Origin: Thermococcus sp.
GTDB lineage: Archaea > Methanobacteriota_B > Thermococci > Thermococcales > Thermococcaceae
Assembly (NCBI GenBank): GCA_027035445.1
Contig: JALVUT010000309.1
Location: 1 to 28,255 of the forward strand
DNA length: 28,255 nucleotides
Reading direction: 5' to 3'
Of this stretch, positions 1 through 7,126 are shown piece by piece. A program made the translations under genes and the position numbers. How positions within the stretch are numbered: the stretch's first letter is position 1; every line of letters begins with the position of its first letter. Under the pieces are notes generated by a model. That model was given only the letters and a program-made list of their open reading frames with translations. It searched no databases and had not been told where the DNA came from.

Positions 1-341
1 CCGCTGGGGACGAGGAGAGTGCTTCCAAAAAGCTGGTTGAGCTCAGCGAGGCACTTATAGGCATTGGTAAAATTGAGGAGGGTATCGAAGCATATAAAAA
101 GGCCCTTGAGGTGCTCACAGGTCTTAGTCCCAAAACAAGAATACGCCTTGCCATGCTCAAGAAGTTCGCCTCGGACAGGAACGACGAGGAGATCTTGGAG
201 GAGATAGAGCTTATAGAATACTACCTTTCGCGGGGAAATGAGTCGCGTGCCCTGGATATAGCCAAAAAAGCCCTTCTAACGATCACTGATATAGAGGGAA
301 TCATAGAACTGCTCCACAGGGCTGAGGGGATTTACGACTGA
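1..341 (+). CDS. C-terminal part of a TPR-like helical repeat protein (5' end outside window)
   Basis: The frame is open from base 3 to the TGA at 339-341, so the gene begins upstream of the window; the GTG at 111 is an internal Val codon, not the start. The visible 112 residues are almost all alpha-helical and charged. They contain helix-turn-helix pairs of tetratricopeptide character, for example the A-Y-K-K-A-L-E-V pattern near residue 31 and A-L-D-I-A-K-K-A-L near residue 80. Such repeats normally act as protein-protein interaction scaffolds. No catalytic motif is visible. The gene converges on the minus-strand gene ending at 406. Calling it TPR-like rests on pattern only; another alpha-solenoid class is possible. 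Confidence 0.7.
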   Translation, partial: AGDEESASKKLVELSEALIGIGKIEEGIEAYKKALEVLTGLSPKTRIRLAMLKKFASDRNDEEILEEIELIEYYLSRGNESRALDIAKKALLTITDIEGIIELLHRAEGIYD

Positions 342-401
342 TGTGCCATCGATGATGTGAAGGGAAAACGTGGTGCTTCCAGAGAAATTATGAAGTCCGT
401 A

Positions 402-426
402 GAGGTCAAGGTTGTTGCTTGACCTC
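402..426. terminator. 9-bp perfect hairpin over the stop codon of the 406-843 gene
   Basis: GAGGTCAAG at 402-410 and CTTGACCTC at 418-426 are exact reverse complements around a 7-nt loop (411-417). The stem includes the last codons and stop (406-408) of the minus-strand gene and lies in the convergent gap with the gene ending at 341. It may terminate transcription or protect the 3' end. Archaeal termination usually relies on T-runs, and none follows here on the minus strand, so the role is an inference. Confidence 0.4.
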
Positions 427-843
427 AACCCTTGGAATCGGGACATGATACGGAAGACGCATTTCTTTGGAGATAACCATGAGCAGTGGCGAGACTTCCT
501 TTGTTATGAAGTTGACGATCTCCGCAAAGGTAAAGGATTCCATCTTCTTCTCATCATCCCAGAGATTCAGTATCTCGTCTATCTTGTCCTTTTGTGGGGG
601 TACGTATAGGATAATCCCCTCTATCGCCCCTACTGCTATTCGTGGGTTGTACTCTACCTCGTACCTGAAAACGACCTCAATACCGTTCATTTTCCCTGTG
701 GGGGTACGTATCTCGCCGAGTCTCATGTCAGTGACCCTAGGGGAGAGCCGGACTTCAACCTGCCCGGAGACGGTACCCATACCCTCTTTGTTCATTTCGA
801 TCTTCGTTATGTTAAATCCAAGTACCGGCATTTCTTTCACCAT
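406..843 (-). CDS. Conserved archaeal protein of unknown function, 145 aa
   Basis: I do not recognise a named family. The N-terminal two thirds alternate in a beta-rich pattern (VSGQVEVRL, IEVVFRYEVEY, GAIEGIILYV). An amphipathic helix (about 85-118) and a proline-rich end (LPYHVPIPRVEV) follow. This beta-sheet/helix layout with a P-x-P-rich tail loosely recalls SecB-like folds seen in some archaea, but that is a guess. No signal peptide or membrane segment is present, so it is probably cytosolic. Two starts are possible. The ATG ending at 843 lies about 23 nt from a TATA box (862-869). The ATG at 831 (MPVLGF) is preceded by GGTGAAA at a good ribosome-binding distance. The gene is divergent from the nucleotidyltransferase at 914. 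Confidence 0.75.
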   Translation of the reverse strand: MVKEMPVLGFNITKIEMNKEGMGTVSGQVEVRLSPRVTDMRLGEIRTPTGKMNGIEVVFRYEVEYNPRIAVGAIEGIILYVPPQKDKIDEILNLWDDEKKMESFTFAEIVNFITKEVSPLLMVISKEMRLPYHVPIPRVEVKQQP

Positions 844-861
844 CCTGAACTTGTTAGATCC

Positions 862-891
862 ATATAAAACGCTATCGGTAGGGATTTAAAA
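862..891. promoter_or_regulatory. Divergent promoter pair between genes 406-843 and 914-1618
   Basis: On the minus strand, TTTTATAT (862-869) is a TATA box about 23 nt from the ATG at 843. On the plus strand, ATTTAAAA (884-891) lies about 25 nt upstream of the ATG at 914, where a leaderless archaeal transcript would start. Both boxes sit in a 70-nt AT-rich gap. Assigned from sequence pattern only. Confidence 0.55.
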
Positions 892-913
892 GTTTAAGTA
901 CGAGTGAAGATTG

Positions 914-1618
914 ATGCCGAGGGAAAAGGTTGTCAAGATATGGGATGAGAGGGAGGTTGTCTACTCCCCAGAGCACTGGCGGTACCTCCAGGAGAAGCGG
1001 GAGAAGGCACTCCAAATAATGGAGAGGCTGGTGAAATTTGACCCCCTGCTCTATGGAAGTGTTGCTAGGGGCGACGTGAGGAGGGACAGCGACATCGATG
1101 TCTTCATCCCGTACCACGTTCCAAGTTACCTAGTCGAACTAGCGCTGGAAGGGCTTGTGGTTCGTAGGAAGATCATGATGGCGACCCCATGGCAACTTAT
1201 AAAGGGCGTTATTGAGGTAGACGAGGAAACGACGGTTACCTTTCCGCTGATAAAACCCAGTGACCGTGAGCTTGAGTTTTACCTCTGGGGTGGGGTGGTG
1301 GACGTTGAGGGCATAAAAGGGGAGAAGCGCGTTCCTGGTGTCAACAAGAAGCTTATCCTCATACTACCTACCGAAAGGGGGCACGTTGAGAGGGAGGTCA
1401 TTGGACGGGAGAGTGAGGTGGCGAAGCTTCTCGGTGTGGACATCGATATAGTCACCGAGCGCGTTCATGTCCTCACGAGGAGGGACACGATAGGGAGGAC
1501 AGGCATCTACATCAGCGAGAACGTCCCGGACTGGATGGGCTTTGAGGAGGCCCTTAAAACTATTGCCGACCGGGACCCTAATGTGAGGAGAAAGGTGAGG
1601 GAGAGCGGCGGTTTCTGA
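914..1618 (+). CDS. Predicted nucleotidyltransferase (DNA polymerase beta superfamily), 234 aa
   Basis: The hallmark of the superfamily is visible: LLYGSVARGD with Gly48-Ser49, then D-S-D-I-D-V with Asp60 and Asp62, which bind the metal-nucleotide. The rest is a mixed alpha/beta extension, about 100 residues longer than a minimal MNT antitoxin domain. I see no adjacent HEPN toxin partner, so this looks like the larger stand-alone archaeal predicted nucleotidyltransferase rather than half of an MNT-HEPN pair. The substrate is unknown. An in-frame TTG at 911 precedes the ATG at 914. I chose ATG because the TATA box at 884-891 places a leaderless start there and no Shine-Dalgarno is seen. The TGA (1616-1618) abuts the first CRISPR repeat with no gap. 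Confidence 0.8.
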   Translation: MPREKVVKIWDEREVVYSPEHWRYLQEKREKALQIMERLVKFDPLLYGSVARGDVRRDSDIDVFIPYHVPSYLVELALEGLVVRRKIMMATPWQLIKGVIEVDEETTVTFPLIKPSDRELEFYLWGGVVDVEGIKGEKRVPGVNKKLILILPTERGHVEREVIGRESEVAKLLGVDIDIVTERVHVLTRRDTIGRTGIYISENVPDWMGFEEALKTIADRDPNVRRKVRESGGF

Positions 1619-4276
1619 CTCCCAATTCTCCTAGAGTCTTATTGCAACGCAATTGGAGGGTTAGGACAGTAACGTCCGCTAACGGGTTTCAATTCTCCTA
1701 GAGTCTTATTGCAACGTTGTCTGTGTTGTTTCCTGTGTTGTTTCTTGTGTTGTGTTTCAATTCTCCTAGAGTCTTATTGCAACACTGATACATTCCAATG
1801 TGAGGGAGGATCTCAGAGTTATGTTTCAATTCTCCTAGAGTCTTATTGCAACAGGCTACATTGAAAGTGTGGGGTAACACATCATACCGGTTTCAATTCT
1901 CCTAGAGTCTTATTGCAACCAGACCTTCATCAAAGAACTCAGAAGAAAGTACGACAAAGTTTCAATTCTCCTAGAGTCTTATTGCAACAGAAGAACCTAA
2001 CATCCACGTCCTCACCACCGACTGTTTCAATTCTCCTAGAGTCTTATTGCAACAGAAGAACCTAACATCCACGTCCTCACCACCGACTGTTTCAATTCTC
2101 CTAGAGTCTTATTGCAACTTAACGTGTTCAATCATCTCCAAATAGTGCTTCCTCTATGTTTCAATTCTCCTAGAGTCTTATTGCAACTTGAACAACATGA
2201 GTATTGACTTTGTACTTGAGATACCTGTTTCAATTCTCCTAGAGTCTTATTGCAACTTAAATAGTGAGTACTATAAAACAAGAAAGATACGTAAGGTTTC
2301 AATTCTCCTAGAGTCTTATTGCAACCACCCTCACCCAACAATATTAAGTCACTCGTTATGCGTTTCAATTCTCCTAGAGTCTTATTGCAACAAAGCCAGT
2401 GGCAGTAGTAGGGCTATCGAGGAACCGCTGTTTCAATTCTCCTAGAGTCTTATTGCAACTCAACAATTTCTGAAAAAAAGTGATCCAGAAAAAGAGGGTT
2501 TCAATTCTCCTAGAGTCTTATTGCAACCAAGAGTGATTTGAAGTATGCTGACTTTAGTTACACGTTTCAATTCTCCTAGAGTCTTATTGCAACATGATGC
2601 CTAAGCACGACATATACGTAGAACCATTCGTGTTTCAATTCTCCTAGAGTCTTATTGCAACCTGATTATGGGGTGGTCGTGAGTGATGCCAAGCCCAAGT
2701 TTCAATTCTCCTAGAGTCTTATTGCAACTTGGAGAAGCCAGAACACCTGAAGAAGTACTGCACATCTGGTTTCAATTCTCCTAGAGTCTTATTGCAACGC
2801 AGTCATCAACGCCCTCAGACCAGAACTTAGAAATGGTTTCAATTCTCCTAGAGTCTTATTGCAACAAAAATGTTAAATACAAATATTTGCGAAAACTATT
2901 TAAGTTTCAATTCTCCTAGAGTCTTATTGCAACCTGTAGCTGGCATGGAGGGGGTTAAGGTCATTGAGATGAGTTTCAATTCTCCTAGAGTCTTATTGCA
3001 ACAGCTCGCGGGGGTGAGAGCATGAGGGTAGGGAAATTCGGTTTCAATTCTCCTAGAGTCTTATTGCAACTGCCTATGCCGAGGCCAACTACTGTGTTTG
3101 AAAGACGTTTCAATTCTCCTAGAGTCTTATTGCAACTCTTATCCAGAATATAAGTCACGCCAAAATCATCGTTTCAATTCTCCTAGAGTCTTATTGCAAC
3201 ACAAAAACAACGTGAGTATGTGAGAATCGCTAAAAAAAGAGTGTTTCAATTCTCCTAGAGTCTTATTGCAACGTGTAAATTTGTATAACATTGTCCATGT
3301 TGTAGCCCCGTTTCAATTCTCCTAGAGTCTTATTGCAACCTCTATAATCTTTTTCTTCAGAAGTTCCTTCTGTTCAAGTTTCAATTCTCCTAGAGTCTTA
3401 TTGCAACATAAGTTACGATAGTGATGGCAACATTATGAAAATCGGTTTCAATTCTCCTAGAGTCTTATTGCAACCTCAGTGTCTTGGGCATGGTGTTTAA
3501 TGCTGTCTTTTTGGTTTCAATTCTCCTAGAGTCTTATTGCAACATGCATCAAGCGGAGAGATAATAATGTTTGATGAGGTTTCAATTCTCCTAGAGTCTT
3601 ATTGCAACATAATGAGGACTCAAAAGCGTATTTCTTTTCGATGCTGTTTCAATTCTCCTAGAGTCTTATTGCAACTCGGGCTTTAGGGGAATGACCCCCA
3701 TGAACTCATGTTTCAATTCTCCTAGAGTCTTATTGCAACGGATTTTGGGCAAGCTATTAGGAGGTGGATGAAGTGAAGTTTCAATTCTCCTAGAGTCTTA
3801 TTGCAACCTGGTAAAAGAACTGACATGCTACAACCGCTTCCTCACGCGTTTCAATTCTCCTAGAGTCTTATTGCAACAAATGAGCTACGGGTATCCAAAA
3901 GTATATTCACTTCGTTTCAATTCTCCTAGAGTCTTATTGCAACCGAGCTCATTGTTGTGAGAAGAACACCGAGATATATCGTTTCAATTCTCCTAGAGTC
4001 TTATTGCAACATTGGAAACCAGGAACTGGCTATAAACACATCACCCGGTTTCAATTCTCCTAGAGTCTTATTGCAACAAATACAAACGAACCAAAATATC
4101 CCGTAAAACACCAGTTTCAATTCTCCTAGAGTCTTATTGCAACTCTCCCGAAAATGTAAATATCAAAGTAAGCAAATATTGGTTTCAATTCTCCTAGAGT
4201 CTTATTGCAACTTCCGTCCGGGAGGCGTTCCTCAACCGCCTCCCTCGTTTCAATTCTCCTAGAGTCTTATTGCAAC
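1619..4276 (-). CRISPR. CRISPR array, 40 repeats of 30 bp and 39 spacers, transcribed on the minus strand
   Basis: The 30-bp repeat reads GTTTCAATTC...TTATTGCAAC on the plus strand. I located repeats starting at 1619, 1686, 1754 and so on to 4247 (40 units); spacers are 34-42 bp. All units look identical except the first (1619-1648), which differs at positions 1, 3 and 4. That is typical of the leader-distal end. On the minus strand the repeat ends in ATTGAAAC, the 8-nt 5' handle type of Pyrococcus/Thermococcus crRNAs. Repeat polarity and the degenerate left end therefore both put the leader at the right. Spacers six and seven from the left (1989-2023 and 2054-2088) are identical. No cas gene lies in the window, so Cas proteins must be encoded elsewhere; repeat class is consistent with type I-B/III use in Thermococcales. 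Small open frames inside the array are repeat artefacts. Confidence 0.98.
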
Positions 4277-4327
4277 AGGGCCAGATTTTGCCTTCTTTTG
4301 CTTATACTCCTCTTAGATAGGTTTAAT

Positions 4328-4343
4328 CTTATAAGGTTTTCTC
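4328..4343 (-). promoter_or_regulatory. Candidate CRISPR array promoter (BRE/TATA)
   Basis: Read on the minus strand, AGAGAAAAC followed by CTTATAAG forms a purine-rich BRE next to a TATA box (4328-4335). A start about 25 nt downstream would fall near 4305, some 30 nt before the first repeat. This fits transcription into the array. It is predicted from pattern only. Confidence 0.55.
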
Positions 4344-4562
4344 TGGATGAGGGTATCTTGGGGTGAGCTACACCCCTCTTTTGAAGCTCTCAACATCCCC
4401 CATCCCTGGGGTACGGGCCCATCCATTCCTTAATATCCAAGGGTACATCAGTGTGCATGGGATTTCCAGAACCCTGTACACTCTTTAATGTGTCTTTAAC
4501 TCCACTACCCCCACGAATATTAAAAAGCAACGGATTTGGATGGAGATCGGGCTATTTGGACT

Positions 4563-4577
4563 CCTGGAATTTCCAGG
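4563..4577. repeat. 15-bp perfect palindrome in the CRISPR leader
   Basis: CCTGGAATTTCCAGG has two 7-bp arms that are exact reverse complements around one central base. It lies about 290 bp upstream of the leader-proximal repeat, in the leader direction. It could be a binding site for a dimeric regulator; no function is known to me. Confidence 0.5.
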
Positions 4578-4751
4578 ATTGAATTTCCGAAAAATCTTCG
4601 TCACATCTGCATATAAATAGTGTAACGAAATGTTAAATATTAACAGAAGGTTACTAAAGAGTTACATGGGGATTTCACGGTAGCTTCGGTGGGGTTACAG
4701 GAGCGAAATCCCAAAAGGCTGAAAAGAGGGGGTATGAACGAGCTCCGGAGA

Positions 4752-6119
4752 TCACCTGACACAGCACTCCTCTTTCATGTCCGCCGGCAGTATCTCCTTG
4801 AAGCCGGTGTACTTCCAGAGGGCCTTGGGGAGCTTTATAACACCTTCTTCCGTCTGGAAGTTCTCGAGGATTGCCACTATTGCCCTCGAAGTGGCTATGG
4901 CGGTTGAGTTGAGCGTATGGACGAAGCGCGGCTTCTCGTGGGTCTTGTCGCGGTAGCGGATGTTCAAGCGTCTCGCCTGCCAGCCAGTGCAGTTGCTCGC
5001 ACTCACAACCTCCCTGAACTTACCCTGTCCAGCCATCCAGGCCTCGATGTCATACTTCTTGGCAGCGACGTAGCCGAGGTCGCCGGTGCAGATGTTGACG
5101 ATGCGGTAGGGGATCTCCAGTGCCTGGAATATTTCCTCTGCGTTAGCTATGATCTTCTCGTGCCACTCCCAGCTCTCTTCCGGCCGGGAATAGACGAACT
5201 GCTCAACCTTGTGGAACTGGTGAACGCGGAAGATCCCCTTCGTGTCCTTTCCGGCCGTTCCCGCCTCTTTCCTGAAGCATGGGGAGAACCCGACGTACAG
5301 CAACGGGAGATCCTTTCCCTCGATTATTTCGTTGGCGTGCAGACCAGCCAGGGGGTGCTCCGCTGTGGGTATGAGGTAAAGGTTCTCATCCTCGACCTTG
5401 TAGATAACGTCCTCGAAGTCATCGAAGCTCGTGACACCTTCCTCGACGAAGCGATGAACCATATAAGGTGGTATGACCGGTGTGAAGCCCTTCTCAATGA
5501 GTCTGTCGAGTGCAAACCTCACAAGGGCCAGATCGAGGATGACGAGTTCGTTCATGAGGTAGTAGAAGCGGGCACCACTGACCTTTGCAGCCCTCTCGAG
5601 GTCAGCGCCTCTCAAAAGTTCAAGCAGGTCGACGTGAAGTTTCGGTCTCCATTCGAGGGTCTCATACTCCATCTTTCCCCTGCTCTCCTCTAGAAACGTG
5701 TCCAGGAAGCCTTCCCATACTCTGGCCTTTCCCCAGAACCGGATCGGGACGTTTTCTGTGTCGTCCTTTCCAGTTGGAACGCTTTCATGGGTTATATTGG
5801 GAAGACGCCAGAGGTAGTAATCGATCTTCTCTTTAAGTTTATCGACTTCCCTCTTCAGAACCTCTATCTGCTTCACTATCTCGTTGCTTCTCCTCAGGAG
5901 GTCATCTATCGGCTCACCGACCTTTTTGCGCTTGCCTATCTGCACCGCGAGCTGGTTGCGCTCTTTCCTGAGCTGGTTTATCTTCCTGAGGTTCTCGCGC
6001 CATCTGGCATCGAGTTCAAGGATCTCATCTACCCACTTGAGCTTATCAAGCTCACCGCGCTTGATTAGGTCACCCCTAACGAGATCGGGGGTTTCCCGGA
6101 TGAGCTTTATATCCAGCAT
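4752..6119 (-). CDS. serS: Seryl-tRNA synthetase (class II), 455 aa
   Basis: It charges tRNA-Ser with serine in the cytosol. The N-terminal coiled-coil arm that grips the tRNA long variable arm is clear (about 28-103, heptads rich in Lys/Glu/Leu). The class II core follows. Motif 1 lies near 212-222 (FTPVIPPYMV). Motif 2 lies near 278-305 (FSPCFRKEAG, then FRVHQFHKVEQF), with the ATP-binding Arg. Motif 3 lies near 402-420 (LNSTAIATSRAIVAILEN). TAEHPL (about 252-257) matches the serine-binding TxE loop. The length is normal for the standard, non-methanogenic SerRS. The ATG at 6119 is preceded by GGTGGTGA at ideal distance, with a TATA box at 6152-6160. It is co-directional with the CRISPR array downstream. 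Confidence 0.97.
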   Translation of the reverse strand: MLDIKLIRETPDLVRGDLIKRGELDKLKWVDEILELDARWRENLRKINQLRKERNQLAVQIGKRKKVGEPIDDLLRRSNEIVKQIEVLKREVDKLKEKIDYYLWRLPNITHESVPTGKDDTENVPIRFWGKARVWEGFLDTFLEESRGKMEYETLEWRPKLHVDLLELLRGADLERAAKVSGARFYYLMNELVILDLALVRFALDRLIEKGFTPVIPPYMVHRFVEEGVTSFDDFEDVIYKVEDENLYLIPTAEHPLAGLHANEIIEGKDLPLLYVGFSPCFRKEAGTAGKDTKGIFRVHQFHKVEQFVYSRPEESWEWHEKIIANAEEIFQALEIPYRIVNICTGDLGYVAAKKYDIEAWMAGQGKFREVVSASNCTGWQARRLNIRYRDKTHEKPRFVHTLNSTAIATSRAIVAILENFQTEEGVIKLPKALWKYTGFKEILPADMKEECCVR

Positions 6120-6150
6120 GAATCACCACCTCTAGATAAGAATGCTAGGG

Positions 6151-6161
6151 GGTTTAAAAAG
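6151..6161 (-). promoter_or_regulatory. serS promoter TATA box
   Basis: On the minus strand CTTTTTAAACC lies about 37 nt before the serS ATG (6119). The SD GGTGGTGA follows at 6121-6130. Spacing allows a short 5' leader of about 10-12 nt. Confidence 0.5.
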
Positions 6162-6180
6162 GATTTGATGAAAACCGCAA

Positions 6181-6218
6181 CCTTTTTAAGTTAATCTATC
6201 GACCGATACATCGGTGAT
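6181..6218 (+). promoter_or_regulatory. padR promoter with overlapping inverted-repeat operator and RBS
   Basis: CCTTTTTAAG (6181-6190) is a TATA-like box. ACCGAT-AC-ATCGGT (6202-6215) is a perfect 6+2+6 inverted repeat covering the predicted start of transcription. The SD GGTGAT (6213-6218), 4 nt before the ATG at 6223, overlaps its right arm. A dimeric regulator bound here would block both polymerase and the RBS region. Autorepression by the adjacent PadR protein is the natural inference, not shown. Confidence 0.5.
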
Positions 6219-6222
6219 TAGT

Positions 6223-6699
6223 ATGGAGAGACCAGGATATAAAGGGCATTTAAAGATCCTCATACTCAAAATGTTATCTGAAAAACCAATGCACGGTTAC
6301 GGGATAATGGCCGAGCTTGAGAAGACGTATGGAATCCCACATCCAAGCCCCGGAACCGTTTACCCGATACTCGCTTCGCTAAGGCGTTCTGGTCTTATTG
6401 AGGTTACAGGAGGGGGGAAACGGGAGAAACGTCTCTACATGGCAACGGAAAGGGGGAAGATATACTTAATGGAGCACGAAGAGGATCTCCTGGAAGTCAT
6501 GAGGCTGCTCAGCCGCTTCAAAGAATTCTCAGAACTTGGGGGAAGAGAGCTTGGGAAGACCCTTAAGGATGTGTTCGATTCCATTGAGGAGCTTACGGAT
6601 GAACAGAAGCGTGCTCTCGTAGAGGAATTCGCGAGGTTTACAAAGAGGGTCAGGCTTATACTCCTTGGCGAGATCCCGGAAGGTGGAGGAGATGGATGA
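6223..6699 (+). CDS. PadR-family transcriptional regulator, 158 aa
   Basis: The N-terminal winged helix shows the PadR signature: LKILILKMLSEKPMHGYGIM, then PSPGTVYPILASLRRSGLIE and the wing ending RLYMATERGK (about residues 9-75). The C-terminal half is a helical dimerisation region (about 80-150). PadR regulators usually repress neighbouring multidrug efflux genes and release DNA when bound to a ligand. This fits the ABC-2 exporter two genes downstream. An upstream in-frame GTG (6214) exists. I chose the ATG at 6223 because GGTGAT sits 4 nt before it. The 3' end overlaps the ferredoxin-like gene by 8 nt, indicating one operon. Confidence 0.9.
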   Translation: MERPGYKGHLKILILKMLSEKPMHGYGIMAELEKTYGIPHPSPGTVYPILASLRRSGLIEVTGGGKREKRLYMATERGKIYLMEHEEDLLEVMRLLSRFKEFSELGGRELGKTLKDVFDSIEELTDEQKRALVEEFARFTKRVRLILLGEIPEGGGDG

Positions 6700-7126
6700 A
6701 GCACCTGGCTGGAGGGAGTACTACAAGAGGATGGAGAAGGAATCCCCACTGCTCATATATTACCCTCTCTGCGGTGGGGGCGAGGAGTGCATAACAGCGT
6801 GCCCCTATGGGGAGGATATATGGGTGGTAAAGCCCATGAGGGTCTCGCTCTTTGGGATGGGGGAGAGGGTTCGCCTCAGACCGGTCATGGCAAGTCCTGA
6901 TCTGTGCAGGAACTGTCAGCTTTGCGTTGAGGCATGCCCGACGGGCGCATTGAGGCCACGGGAGGCCCCTATCAGGCATCCGGTTTTGACATTCATTTAC
7001 AATGCGCTACGGTTGCCGTTTAAAGGAAAGTACAACGTGAGGTTCGTATTCCGGAAGGAGCACGTTGAAAGATTCAGGAAGAATAATTCGGTAGTGGAAG
7101 CTAGGACAGGCGGTGAGGGAGAATGA
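6692..7126 (+). CDS. 4Fe-4S ferredoxin-type protein with an incomplete first cluster motif, 144 aa
   Basis: The second cluster motif is complete: Cys72-x2-Cys75-x2-Cys78-x3-Cys82-Pro. The first reads Cys27-x2-Gly30-x2-Cys33-x3-Cys37-Pro, so the usual second cysteine is Gly. The two motifs are about 35 residues apart, wider than in small bacterial ferredoxins. A basic C-terminal extension follows (about 95-144) with no predicted membrane span. It may carry one 4Fe-4S and one 3Fe-4S cluster, acting in electron transfer or redox sensing. It starts inside the padR 3' end (GGTGGAGG just upstream) and overlaps the ABC ATPase start by 4 nt (ATGA). Translational coupling within one operon is therefore likely. 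Why a ferredoxin sits between a PadR regulator and an exporter is not clear from sequence. Confidence 0.85.
   Translation: MDEAPGWREYYKRMEKESPLLIYYPLCGGGEECITACPYGEDIWVVKPMRVSLFGMGERVRLRPVMASPDLCRNCQLCVEACPTGALRPREAPIRHPVLTFIYNALRLPFKGKYNVRFVFRKEHVERFRKNNSVVEARTGGEGE

Larger units (their letters stand above)
4277..4690 (-). promoter_or_regulatory. CRISPR leader region
   Basis: This gene-free stretch lies between the last perfect repeat (ends 4276) and the 3' end of serS. It is the expected position of the leader for a minus-strand array, where transcription starts and new spacers are added. It contains a candidate promoter (4328-4343), a hairpin GGGGTG/CACCCC (4360-4376), a 15-bp perfect palindrome (4563-4577) and a second TATA-like sequence (4611-4618). 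No convincing ORF is present; the open frame beginning near 4689 on the plus strand is antisense to serS. The right boundary is approximate. Confidence 0.75.

Noticed and set aside
342..405. C/D box sRNA (ATGATGT near 353)
   Set aside because: A C-like box is present but no D box (CTGA) at suitable spacing.
914..1618. MNT/HEPN toxin-antitoxin module
   Set aside because: Only the nucleotidyltransferase is present; no HEPN partner (R-x4-6-H) in either neighbour and the protein is much longer than MNT antitoxins.
1698..2445. Short open frames inside the CRISPR array on both strands
   Set aside because: They are made of translated repeats (C-N-K-T-L-G-E-L-K or V-S-I-L-L-E-S-Y-C-N) and have no RBS; artefacts of the array.
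4611..4618. ATATAAAT as a plus-strand promoter
   Set aside because: It would transcribe only antisense to serS with no gene downstream; noted as a possible second leader promoter on the minus strand instead.
4917..5693. 258-aa open frame on the plus strand
   Set aside because: Lies wholly antisense to serS; its sequence mirrors serS codon bias and has no RBS or family signature.
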